Source of the DNA: CAWEYO01 sp963813315
GTDB lineage: Bacteria > Pseudomonadota > Alphaproteobacteria > Rhizobiales > Rhizobiaceae
Direction of reading: 5' to 3'
Length of the DNA: 64,000 bases
NCBI GenBank assembly: GCA_963813315.1
Contig: CAWEYO010000026.1
Coordinates: forward strand, 1 to 64,000
The notes below the pieces were generated by a model. That model was not told where the DNA came from. It did no database searches and worked only from the letters and a program-made list of their open reading frames with translations. Positions 19,033-28,439 of this stretch are shown here, one piece after another. A program made the position numbers and the translations under genes. How positions within the stretch are numbered: position 1 is the first letter of the stretch; the number at the start of each line of letters is the position of its first letter.

Positions 19033-19953
19033 ATGGTCAATATTCAAACTCGGTTTTCGACCCCGAAGAATCTCGTACTTGCGGGCGTCCTGCTCATGCT
19101 CGGCGGCGACTTCATGTTCGCGCTCAATGATGCCATGGGCAAATGGCTGGTCGCGAGCTTCTCTGTCGGCCAGGTCGTGCTGATCCGTTCGATAGGCGCC
19201 TTCATTGTGCTGGGTCCGATGATCGCGGGGCAGGGCGCCAGGAAGCTATATCGCGTCGACCGTCCAGAGCTTCAGCTGGTGCGCGTGGTTGTGACCACGC
19301 TCGACACCGTTTTGTTCTATGCCGCCGTCGTCTTTCTACCGCTCGCCGACGTCATGAGCTTCTACATGGCGGGACCGATTTACGTTGCCGCTTTCTCCCA
19401 TCTGCTGCTTGGCGAGAAGGTCGGTTGGCGCCGGTGGGTCGCCATTCTCCTCGGGTTCTGCGGAGTGCTGATCATGCTCAATCCTTCCTCGGCCGCAATT
19501 TCGCTGCCATCCATCTTCGCGCTGATCGGCAGCATAGCCTTCGGCTTCGCCATCATCCTCGGTCGCCGGCTGCGCGGCACCAGCGACACCACGCTTGTGA
19601 CATGGCAGACCCTGGGCTCGCTCGTCGTTGGCGCCGCGATGGCGGTCGGTGATTGGGCGAAGCCAAGCGCCCTCGACTGGGGCGCCATGCTGCTCCTTGG
19701 CGTAGTTTCGTGCGCCGCGCATCTGATGATTACCCGTGCGCTGAAGCTGGCGCCGGCCTCGACGCTGGCGCCCCTGCACTACAGCCTGCTTCTGTGGGCG
19801 GTGGTCTTTGGGTTCGTCTTCTTCGGCGACATGCCAAGCGCCCGCATCCTGATCGGCTCCTGCATCATCGTGCTCGCCGGCCTGTTTATATTTCATCGGC
19901 AGAAGGTGGTGGACATCGTGCCACCCGAAAACGTTCCGCGCGGTGTCAACTGA
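19033..19953 (+). CDS. DMT superfamily transporter (EamA family)
   Basis: 306-residue inner-membrane protein with about ten hydrophobic helices in two EamA repeats (first from LVLAGVLLMLGGDFMFALND, second from LPSIFALIGSIAFGFAIILG). Members export or import amino acids, nucleotides or small metabolites. It is directed away from the arginine-type catabolic genes but is the nearest transporter to them, so it might move a substrate or overflow product of that route. Substrate cannot be read from sequence. Confidence 0.9.
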   Translation: MVNIQTRFSTPKNLVLAGVLLMLGGDFMFALNDAMGKWLVASFSVGQVVLIRSIGAFIVLGPMIAGQGARKLYRVDRPELQLVRVVVTTLDTVLFYAAVVFLPLADVMSFYMAGPIYVAAFSHLLLGEKVGWRRWVAILLGFCGVLIMLNPSSAAISLPSIFALIGSIAFGFAIILGRRLRGTSDTTLVTWQTLGSLVVGAAMAVGDWAKPSALDWGAMLLLGVVSCAAHLMITRALKLAPASTLAPLHYSLLLWAVVFGFVFFGDMPSARILIGSCIIVLAGLFIFHRQKVVDIVPPENVPRGVN

Positions 19954-20015
19954 CGCCAACGCGCAAGGCGGGAGCTCTGCCAGAGCGTGGCAAGGGCGCA
20001 CGCCTTGCCGCGTCG

Positions 20016-21074
20016 TCAGCCTTTGCTATGGGGCCCAAGAAGCGAAAGATCGGCGTCACCCAGACGATCACTGGCCGTCCAGAGTTGGTGCCAATAGGGG
20101 TACAAAAGCGGGGGTGCGCTAACGGCATCGAGCCTGGCCCGCTCGTCCTGCGCGAGGGTCAGTGCCGCGGCGCCAAGATTGTCCGTTATCTGAGCTTCTG
20201 TACGGCCGCCGATGATCACCGATGTCACGCCCGGCCGGCCGATCAGCCATGCGAGCGCCACCTGCGCTGCCGAAACGCCGCGCCCTTCAGCAATCTCGAC
20301 CAACGTATCAACGATACGCCAAAGCCGTTCCTCGTCGCGGATCGGCGGCTCCTTCCATCCGGCGAGCTGGCGCGAGCCTTCGGGCACCGCCCCGTCGCGG
20401 CGATGTTTTCCGGACAACAGACCACCTGCCAGCGGGCTCCAGACAAGGATGCCAAGGCCTTGGTCGATCGCGATCGGCACAAGCTCATACTCGGCCTCGC
20501 GCGCCTCAAGTGTATAGTGGATCTGCTGGCTGACGAAGCGCTGGCGGCGGTCGGCGGTGCTGATCCCGAGCGCCTTCATGACATGCCAGCCTGAGTAGTT
20601 GGAACAGCCGACATACCGAACCTTGCCCTGGCGAACCAGGGTGTCGAGTGCCTCGATCGTCTCCTCGAGCGGGGTCTGGCCGTCCCATTGGTGGACCTGA
20701 TAAAGATCGATGACGTCAGTGCGCAGCCGCTTCAGGCTCGCCTCGCAGGCCCGAATGAGATAGTGGCGCGACAGACCCCGATCGTTGGGTCCTTCTCCCA
20801 TCGGAAAGCGCGCCTTGGTGGCGATGAGAACACCGCCCTTGCGGCTGCCGGCGAGCGCCTCCCCGACAATCTCCTCGCACGTACCGGCTGAATATACATC
20901 GGCCGTATCGATGAGATTGACACCAGCGTCGATGCATAGATCGATCAGGCGCCGTGCCTCGTCGAGACCGACATTGCCGACCTTGGAAAACGCGCCCTTG
21001 CCACCCATTGTCATGGTGCCAAGAGTGATCGTCGAAATCTTCAGGCCGGATCGGCCGAGCTGCCTGTACTCCAT
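20016..21074 (-). CDS. Aldo/keto reductase
   Basis: 352-residue NADPH-dependent oxidoreductase with a TIM barrel. Catalytic tetrad: Asp in LIDTADVYSAG, Tyr in the same motif, Lys in GVLIATKARF and His in LYQVHQWD; GVTSVIIGGRTEAQITDN is the C-terminal cofactor site. YgzB/Tas-like group, general carbonyl reductase; physiological substrate unknown. Stands alone, convergent with the DMT gene 62 bases away. A hairpin repeat lies ~60 bases upstream of its start. Confidence 0.92.
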   Translation of the reverse strand: MEYRQLGRSGLKISTITLGTMTMGGKGAFSKVGNVGLDEARRLIDLCIDAGVNLIDTADVYSAGTCEEIVGEALAGSRKGGVLIATKARFPMGEGPNDRGLSRHYLIRACEASLKRLRTDVIDLYQVHQWDGQTPLEETIEALDTLVRQGKVRYVGCSNYSGWHVMKALGISTADRRQRFVSQQIHYTLEAREAEYELVPIAIDQGLGILVWSPLAGGLLSGKHRRDGAVPEGSRQLAGWKEPPIRDEERLWRIVDTLVEIAEGRGVSAAQVALAWLIGRPGVTSVIIGGRTEAQITDNLGAAALTLAQDERARLDAVSAPPLLYPYWHQLWTASDRLGDADLSLLGPHSKG

Positions 21075-21135
21075 CGCGATTTCTCCTCTGATTTGCCTGG
21101 AACAAGGGCGGGCATTTCGGTGCCGCTTAACATCG

Positions 21136-21240
21136 CTAGAGCAATTCCAGGAAAAGTGGACCCGGTTTTCCGTCCGGAATTGCGTAAAAACAAAAAGATA
21201 GAGCGGTTCACCGATTCCGTCAGAGTGGGAACCGCTCTAG
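21136..21240. repeat. Rhizobial intergenic palindromic repeat
   Basis: Begins and ends with CTAGAGC/GCTCTAG-like ends. It contains two hairpins; the second has an exact 11-base stem (21199-21209 with 21229-21239) and a 19-base loop. It shares its layout (AGTGGA-CCGGTTTTC, then GATAGAGC, ACCGATTCCGTC) with the copy at 44737-44890. A dispersed repeat of this kind is common in Mesorhizobium-type genomes. Confidence 0.65.
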
Positions 21241-21362
21241 TGGAATGGACCGGCTGCTTCCCCGGTTCGCAGTCTGCAAGGCTGGCATCCGCGCCGCGTG
21301 TAGGCCAGCTCGTGAAGATAGCATTTCGCCAGAGCTGCGCGTTGGAATCGTATTGCCACTGC

Positions 21363-22613
21363 TCAGTCCATATTGATTCGTACTTCGAGCGCGCCGTTCA
21401 GCAGCCGCTTGAGGTGGAACCCCGCGAGCTGATCGTCGGGCCGTTTGCCAACCTCGGCCGCGAATGCTCCCAACGCAGCCGCGTCCCCGCGCTCCAGCAT
21501 GCCAAAGGCCTGTAGATAGCTTGCCGTCGACGGATCATCGTACTGCTCGGGCCGCAAGGGCTCGAAGGCGCGCAGGGCACCGGCACGTCCCCTGAGCACA
21601 AGATCGCCGATCGGCCGACCGCGAAAATGCGGCATCTGAATTGCAACGCTCTCGCTCACGCAGATGCGCGTGCCTAGTTGCTTGTTGGCAGCTTCCAGGC
21701 GGGCTGCAATGTTGATCGTGTCGCCGTAGGCCGTGTAGTCGAAGAAGCGGGCGCCGCCGAAATTGCCGACGATCGCCGCTCCGGCGTTTACCCCAATGCG
21801 GGTCGAACCGAGAGCGATGCCTTTGTCGCGCCAGACCTTCCGAAGCGACTGCGAGAACGCGTCGAGGTCGAGCGCGCAGGCGACTGAACGGCTGGCGTAG
21901 TCCGGCTGCTCGCCGGGCGCTCCGAAGAGCACGTGAAGCGCATCGCCGACGACCTTGGTAACCGTGCCCTCATGTTCGAACACGATATCGGTCATTCCCA
22001 CGAGATAGTCATTGAGGATTTCGCCGAGCACGCGCGGCTCGATTGCCTCGGCCAGAGTGGTGAAGCCACCAATGTCTGTGAACAGTGCGGCAACCTCGCG
22101 TCTCTGGCCGGCGAGATCGATCCCGTCGCTATCGCCCGCCAGCCGCTCCGCCAGATTGGGTGAAAAGTAGCGCGAAAGCGAGGCGTGCGCGCGTTCGGCA
22201 GCGGCTTGCCGGCGCTGTGCCTCGCGCAGCATCTCGAGGTGTTTCAGGGTTTTGGCAATCGTCGTCTCGAGGTCCGTGAAGTCGATCGGCTTGGTGACGA
22301 AGTCGAAGGCGCCCCGGTTCATCGCGGTGCGGATATTCGCCATGTCGCCGTAAGCCGACACGATGATGGTTGAGAGTTGCGCTTCGCTCTCCTGCAGCTT
22401 CTTCAACAAGGACAGGCCATCCATGCGTGGCATGTTGATGTCGGTCACCACCAGGTCGATGTCGCGGTTGGCCTCGAGCAGCGCGAGCGCGTCGATGCCG
22501 TCGTGGGCAAACAGGAAGCTGACAGAAGCCTCGCGAATCTGCCGCCGGAATTTCTGCAGCATGAGGGCTTCGAGGTCCGGCTCGTCGTCGACGACCAGGA
22601 TGCGCGCCGTCAC
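21363..22613 (-). CDS. Response regulator with class III adenylate/guanylate cyclase output
   Basis: 416-residue protein: receiver domain (DD at 9-10, phosphoacceptor D58 in VVTDINMP, Lys in FVTKPID), a short helical linker with FSPNLAERLAGD, and a class III cyclase homology domain from about residue 160 (ALFTDIGGFTTLAEAIEP and VVGDALHVLFGAPGEQ with the two metal-binding Asp, then TRIGVNAGAAIVGNFGG). Phosphorylation should control synthesis of cAMP or cGMP. Last gene of a three-gene operon; I chose GTG at 22613, giving a GTGA overlap with the upstream regulator, the same overlap type as the previous junction; ATG at 22622 is possible. Confidence 0.9.
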   Translation of the reverse strand: MTARILVVDDEPDLEALMLQKFRRQIREASVSFLFAHDGIDALALLEANRDIDLVVTDINMPRMDGLSLLKKLQESEAQLSTIIVSAYGDMANIRTAMNRGAFDFVTKPIDFTDLETTIAKTLKHLEMLREAQRRQAAAERAHASLSRYFSPNLAERLAGDSDGIDLAGQRREVAALFTDIGGFTTLAEAIEPRVLGEILNDYLVGMTDIVFEHEGTVTKVVGDALHVLFGAPGEQPDYASRSVACALDLDAFSQSLRKVWRDKGIALGSTRIGVNAGAAIVGNFGGARFFDYTAYGDTINIAARLEAANKQLGTRICVSESVAIQMPHFRGRPIGDLVLRGRAGALRAFEPLRPEQYDDPSTASYLQAFGMLERGDAAALGAFAAEVGKRPDDQLAGFHLKRLLNGALEVRINMD

Positions 22614-22999
22614 GCCGCCCATCCTATGCGCGCCTCGATCTCATCGCGCAGCGCGGAAAAATCGATCGGCTTGGTCAGCAAAGCCGCTGCGCCATCTTGC
22701 AGCGCTCTGCGCATGGTCTCCGGGTCGCCGTAGGCGGTAATCATGATCACCGGCACGTCTGGACGCGCAGCTCTCGCCTTCGGCAAGAGCTCAAGCCCGC
22801 TCATACCTGGCATGTTGACGTCCGAGAGGATCAGGATAAGAACCGCATCTTCCACTTCCTCAATCACACGCAATGCCGCGGGCGCGGAGAGCGCGAACTT
22901 CATCACGAAGCGTCCTGCGCGGAGGTCGCGACGGAACTGCTGACGGAACAAGGTTTCCACGTCGGGCTCGTCGTCGACCACCAGGATGAGCAGGTTCAC
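22610..22999 (-). CDS. Stand-alone receiver domain protein
   Basis: 129 residues, a single CheY-like domain: VVDDEPD at 7-13, phosphoacceptor D60 (LSDVNMPGMSG), Thr in ITAYGD and Lys in LTKPIDFS. No output domain, so it probably relays phosphate or competes for the kinase. The GTG start overlaps the kinase stop by 4 bases (GTGA). Its receiver resembles that of the downstream cyclase gene (both VVDDEPD...FRRxxR, LTKPIDF), suggesting duplication. Confidence 0.9.
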   Translation of the reverse strand: MNLLILVVDDEPDVETLFRQQFRRDLRAGRFVMKFALSAPAALRVIEEVEDAVLILILSDVNMPGMSGLELLPKARAARPDVPVIMITAYGDPETMRRALQDGAAALLTKPIDFSALRDEIEARIGWAA

Positions 23000-25900
23000 G
23001 GGAGGTCTCCTGTCTTGGCGAGGGACGCCGCGCCGCGCGGCAGCACTATCCTGAATTCTGTGAACTCACCGGGCGTTGTGTCAACGCTGATCGTGCCGGC
23101 ATGCTGTTTCACGACGATGTCGTGGCTGAGCGACAGGCCGAGGCCAGTTCCCTTCCCGGCCGGTTTGGTTGTGAAGAACGGATTGAACATCTGTTCTTTC
23201 ACGTCGGCCTGAATGCCGGTGCCGTTGTCGCGTATCGTGATCTCCACTCTCTCGCCAAGATTTTTCGTGGAGGCGGAAAGCACCGGCTCGTAGGCACCGT
23301 TCGCCTCGGCTCCACGCCTCCTGGTAGCGTAGAAGCTGTTCGAGATCAGGTTAAGCAGTACGCGCGTGATTTCTTGGGGGAAGAGGTCGACCTCGCCCGC
23401 GTCCGGATCAAACGACCTCTCCAACGTGATGTTGAAGTCCTTCGTCTCCGCGCGCGCGCCGTGATAAGCCAGGTTCAGGCTCTCCTCGACGACCGCGTTG
23501 ATGCTGGTCGGCCGATGCTCGCCCGATCCTGCGCGCGAATGCAAGAGCATGTTCTTGACGATGGAATCGGCGCGCCTGCCGTGCTGCACGACCTTGTCGA
23601 GATTGCCTTTCAGCAAGCCGGTCAATTCAACGACTTCCGTGTTAACCGGGCCGTCCAGAGATGCGCGTTCGAGCACGTCCTGCAGTTCGCCGATCAACTC
23701 CGTCGACAGTGACGAGAAATTGTTGACGAAGTTGAGCGGGTTCTTGATCTCGTGCGCGATCCCCGCGGTGAGCTGTCCGAGCGATGCGAGCTTCTCAGTT
23801 TGGATTAGCCGGTCCTGCGCTGCTCGAAGATCGCTTAGCGAACGCGTCAGCTCGTCGGTACGTTTGTTCACTTCCTCAAAGAGACGAACATTCTCAATTG
23901 CGATCACCGCCTGATCGGCGAAGGTCGTGATCAGGTCGATCTGTCGTTCCGTGAACGGGCCGACTTCTGGCCTCGTCAGCGCGAAGATGCCGATCGGCTC
24001 ACCTTCACGTAACAGCGGTACGCACAGGATGGAAGCAAACCCGCCAAGCTTAGCCACTTCCGGAAACGCGTGTTCGGTGTCCTTCGACACGTCAGGAACG
24101 TGTATGACCGATCTCTCCAACGCGGCGCGTCCGACCCAGGAACCGCGTCCCACCGGGTCCGGATGCGTTTCCTCGAAGGCACGGAATTCGGGAGACTGGC
24201 CATGCGCCGCGCCAAGGCGGTAGACGCCCCCGTTCAGCATATAGATTCCCGATGTCTGCGCGATGCAGAGTTGCGCCGCGGACTTGATCAGCGCCTGAAG
24301 AACGGCGTTCAAGTCGAAGGTCGAGCGGCTGATGACCTTGAGAACATCGGCTGTCGCGGTCTGATGCGTCAGAGCCTCGTCAAGCTCGGCCGTGCGTGCT
24401 TTCACTTCCTCGAAAAGCCGAACGTTCTCTATCGCGATGACGGCCTGATCGGCAAACGTCTCAACCAGCTCGATCTGTTTTTCGCTGAAGGGTTTTACAA
24501 TCGAGCGCGTGAGCGACAAAACGCCGACCGGAAGTCCCTCGCGTAACAGCGGCACGCCAAGGACGGTTCGAAATCCACCCAGCCTTTGACCCTCCAGCAA
24601 GGTATACTCGGTATCTGCCGTTGCGTCCGCGATCTGCACAGTCTTGCCCTCAAGCAAGACCCTGCCAACGACGGTGCCGCGCCCTGGCACATGCACCAGG
24701 CCCTTGAGGTAGGCACTGAAGTCCGGAGAATAGCCGTAGCTCGCGACCTCGCGAAATTTGCCCCCCGTTTGGCGCATGATGGCCGCACCGTCTGCTTCAC
24801 AAAGCTGCGTCACGGTTGCGGCAAGGGCATCGAGGACCGCCTGCAGGTCGAAGGTCGAGCGGCTGATGACCTTGAGAACGTCGGCTGTCGCGGTCTGCTG
24901 TTTCAGTGATTCCGTGAGCTCGGCGGTACGCGCCTGTACCTCCTCGAAAAGACGGACGTTCTCTATTGCGATAACCGCCTGATCGGCGAAGGTCTCTACC
25001 AGTTCGATTTGACGCTGCGCAAAGGGCCCGGCGGTCCGCCGCGCAATGCCGAATACGCCGATGGTCTCCTGGTCCCGCTTGAGAGGAACAGAGAGTACAG
25101 CTCGGAAATTGCCCATGATTGCCGCTTCCGGCCGTTCGTATTCCGCGTCTTCAAACACGTCCGGCACATGGATCGTCGACCCCTCGTGAGCGGCGCGGCC
25201 TTGGAATGTCCCTCGTCCCAGCGGATGTGGGTTAGTCCGTTCGTAGGCGAGAAGCTCCGGAGCGGCCGGTGCCCGCCATGAACCGCAAGGTATCGCCCTC
25301 GCGCAACGTGATTGCGCCCATGTCCGCGCCGCCCAGACGCACTGCGGAGTTGACCAGCGTCTGCAGGACGGGTTGAAGATCGAAGGCCGACCGGCTGATT
25401 GCCTTGAGAACATCCGAGGTCGCGGTCTGCTGCTCCAGCGCCTCGCCGAGATCGCGCGTACGCGCCTGCACCTCGTCAAACAGCCGGACATTCTCGATGG
25501 CGATCACCGCCTGGTCGGCAAAGGTCTGCAGGAGAGCGATCTGGCGGGCAGGAAAGAGACCCGGCTCCGATGCTGCAACGGAGATTGCGCCGATCGCGCG
25601 ATTGTTCTTCAGCATCGGAACTGCCGTAACAGCGCGGACATCAACGGCATTGGTCACATCGGCCAAGGCGTAATCCGGATCCTCGAGCACATCGGCGATC
25701 TGCTCGACCCTGCCACTCATGACCGCCCGCGATGTGGCTCCCGTGCGGCCAGGCGTCATTGGATAGGCGCTGTCCAAGGCCTGATACGCGGCGTCCGAAA
25801 AACCGTGCTGCGCTACGAAGTGAATTAGCTTGCCGTCAAACCTGTAAACGTTTGAAAGGTCGGCGCATCGCACAGGCGCGCCGATCTCTCGGCGATCATG

Positions 25901-27099
25901 TCGAAAACCGGCTGCAAGTCAGTCGGCGAGCTCGAAATGACGCTCAGCACGTCGTTGGTCGCGGTCTGCTGCTCCAGCGACTCTGTCAGCGCGCGATTGC
26001 GAGCGTGCACTTCCTCGAACAGGCGGACGTTCTCGATCGCGATAGCCGCCTGGTCGGCAAAGGTCTGGACCAGCTCGATCTGCTTGTCGCTGAAGGGCCG
26101 AACTTCGGTTCGCCGGATAACCAACGCTCCGATCGCTTGTCCGCTACGCATCAGCGGCGTGGCGGCGGTGGTTCGATGGCCCTGGCGCGTGGCCAGGGAT
26201 TGGCCGAGAGGAAATTCCTCGCCGGCCGCGACGAGGTCGTGAACATGCACCGTTTTGCGATCGACGAAGGCGCGGCCGGTGACCCAGTCGCGTGTGATCG
26301 GCAAAATCATTCGAGCCATATCCAACGGAATAGGACCATAGTGCGCCTTGATGGCGAGCCCATCCCCCTCTGGAAGCACGATAACGGCATCGTAGGTGTC
26401 GCAGAAGCGTGCAGCGCTTTCGGCCACGACTTGCAGGACCGGCTGGATGTCGGTCGGCGAGGCGGCAATCACCCGCAGTATCTCGCCGGTGGCGGTCTGC
26501 TGCTCCAGCGCCTCCGTCACCTCGCGGTTGCGCGCCTGGATTTCCTCGAAAAGGCGCACATTCTCAATGGCGATCACCGCCTGATCGGCGAACGTCTTGA
26601 GGAGCTCGATCTGCTTGTCGGTAAAGGGCCGCATCTCGTTGCGGCGGATCATGAGCGCCCCGATCGCTTCTCCTTCCCGCAACAGTGGAGTAGCAAGAAT
26701 CGTACGGAAGCCGAGCTGCCGGGCCATCGTTCTGCCGGCTGCAAATTCATCGCCGGCCGCAGGCAGATCATGGACATGGACGGGCGCTCGATCCAGAACG
26801 GCGCGGCCGGTGACGACGTCGTGCGCGACCGGCAAGCCGGCAGCGCTAATTGGGATCGGCCCGTGATGTGCGCCTACGGCCAATCTATCGCCACGCCGCA
26901 GATAGATCGTTGCGTCAAAGGCATTGCAGAGCCGGGCAGCGCTTTCGGCGACGGCGTTGAGCACGGGCTGAATGTCCGTGGCGGACGCGGCGATCACTCG
27001 CAGGATCGCGCCCGTCGCCGTCTGCTGTTCACGCGCTTCACTCAGTTCCTTGGTGAGAACCTCAATCCTAGCTTTGAGTTCGCCGTACAATTCCCGCAT
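22996..27099 (-). pseudogene. Six-GAF-domain sensor histidine kinase, two frameshifts
   Basis: When joined, a ~1,365-residue soluble kinase. Six successive GAF sensor domains of ~200 residues each end in the near-identical signalling helix FADQAVIAIENVRLFEE, followed by a coiled coil (ALEQQTATxDVLKVISRS). The C-terminus has the phosphoacceptor helix GQLTAGIAHEIKNPLNFVNN and a HATPase domain (LLNLISNSFYATRR, DNGTGI, GKGTGLGLSLSHDIV). No membrane segment, so it senses cytosolic cues such as small ligands or redox state. The frame changes near 25850, inside GAF 3, and near 25260, inside GAF 4. The breaks fall in the repeated region, where read mapping is hardest. It is the first gene of the operon with the receiver and receiver-cyclase. 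Confidence 0.88.
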
Positions 27100-27222
27100 G
27101 TGCAGGGTCCTGGCCTTCGGTCGCGGCGCTGCGCACTAGCTTGAGCCATAAACCATAGGCAGAATAAAACCGAAAAATCTAGGTTTTCCCAAAACCGCTG
27201 CACACTTTTGGGCGACATGCAT

Positions 27223-27268
27223 TAGAGCATCGGACCCGAAACCGGTTTCCACTTTCCGGTCCGAAAAT
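27223..27268. repeat. Degenerate copy of the intergenic palindromic repeat
   Basis: AGAGCATCGGACCCGAAA followed by CCGGTTTCC and a reverse arm GGTCCGA; it matches the first half of the repeat units at 44737 but lacks the TCCGATGCTC closing arm. The stem TCGGACC (27230-27236) pairs with GGTCCGA (27258-27264). It lies between the GT25 stop and the kinase start. Confidence 0.55.
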
Positions 27269-28131
27269 CAAACGGACGACGATTCGCTACCTTCTGAAAG
27301 TGAGCTCTCACTTCTGTTTGCTTCCGAAATCGACCGACAGACAGCTATTGGCCGAGTGATGTTCGTGTGGGCAAGCGCGATTCGGCGCAGGCGCGTGTCT
27401 AGGTGGCTGGCGAGCCGGCGCATCTTGAACTTTGGCTGTGTCAGAAGCTGCCTCACATTGCGGGAAATGCCGCGTGTCGGCTTCGCGATCGTGGTTTCAA
27501 ACGTCACTTCGAAAAGCCTCCGACCACGACCGTTTTCGGAATAGAAGAAGGGCGACGCCAATCCAGGGTCTGTCTGATAGCGCACGATATCCGATCTCTT
27601 GTTCAGATAGGCATCCGAAGGAGCGGCATCGCGTTCAAGCCGACTGAGCAAGTCGCGCGCGGCAGCTGGACGAATGAGGTAGGCGCCAGAGCCGCCGCGG
27701 TCGAAATCGAGACGATGCAGCACTGTTCCACTGTTCTGGCAGTGCCCGACGGGTGCACGCGAAACACACTTCGAATAGCCACGCGTCTCAATGTTGACGA
27801 TCGGCAGTTCCGGAAAGGCTTCGATGTCTTCGAGAAAGGCCGGAAGTCGGTTGGACAGAAAAACATCGTCCTCCAGGACGAGGACGGACTTTTCCTCCTC
27901 AACTGATTTGCGCCACACCCTCGAATGGCTAAGCAAGCATGCTAGCTCCGTACGCGAAATCTGCCTGAACCATAGGCATCCAAGCCGTGCATACTCTTCG
28001 TCACTCACCGTCGAGGCGTCCGTCGCGCTCAGACGCGTGAAGGAGAGGCCCAAGCGTTCGAACTGCGAACTCATAAACGCCAAGCGATCCGGACTGCGGT
28101 CAAGGTTGATGAGAACAATCTCTAAACTCAT
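27268..28131 (-). CDS. Glycosyltransferase family 25 protein
   Basis: 287 residues. The N-terminus IVLINLDRSPDRLAFMSSQF and LVLEDDVFLS (EDD at 87-89, the metal/nucleotide-sugar site) identify the GT25 family (LPS beta-galactosyl- and related transferases); SGAYLIRPAAARDLL is also conserved. It adds a sugar to lipooligosaccharide or another surface glycan in the cytoplasm. The C-terminal ~70 residues are basic and serine-rich. It lies downstream of an O-antigen ligase-like gene on the same strand, so both probably act on surface polysaccharide. Confidence 0.88.
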   Translation of the reverse strand: MSLEIVLINLDRSPDRLAFMSSQFERLGLSFTRLSATDASTVSDEEYARLGCLWFRQISRTELACLLSHSRVWRKSVEEEKSVLVLEDDVFLSNRLPAFLEDIEAFPELPIVNIETRGYSKCVSRAPVGHCQNSGTVLHRLDFDRGGSGAYLIRPAAARDLLSRLERDAAPSDAYLNKRSDIVRYQTDPGLASPFFYSENGRGRRLFEVTFETTIAKPTRGISRNVRQLLTQPKFKMRRLASHLDTRLRRIALAHTNITRPIAVCRSISEANRSESSLSEGSESSSV

Positions 28132-28439
28132 ATTCAGATTCCTTGAAACTTGCTCGCCCGGTTGCCGCTGAGCCTATTTCCATCGCGCCACTGTGTTGGC
28201 AAGTGCCCAAAGTCTGGGGGTGGCACACGAGGGGACAGTCGCAAGCGAAATCGTTCCATCCCGTCCCTCGGAAAGCTGGCTCGCGGCCCGCTCGTGATGA
28301 CGGTTGACAGCATCGCATCCACGCCAGACCAAGCGTTCGCAAAACGTTGGATCGGACGCCGACGGATGGAGCCTCACCGGCCCTCCGACCAGATCCAATT
28401 GGCGCCGCTTCTTCTCGTTCACCGCTTTATCTGATGCCT
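28132..28439. other. Spacer between O-antigen gene and GT25 gene
   Basis: 308 bases with no credible coding frame. It would hold the promoter for the GT25 gene if that gene is transcribed separately. Confidence 0.4.

Noticed and set aside
25732..27144. A 470-codon plus-strand frame
   Set aside because: Antisense to the GAF-kinase repeats; its own repetition mirrors the GAF repeats.
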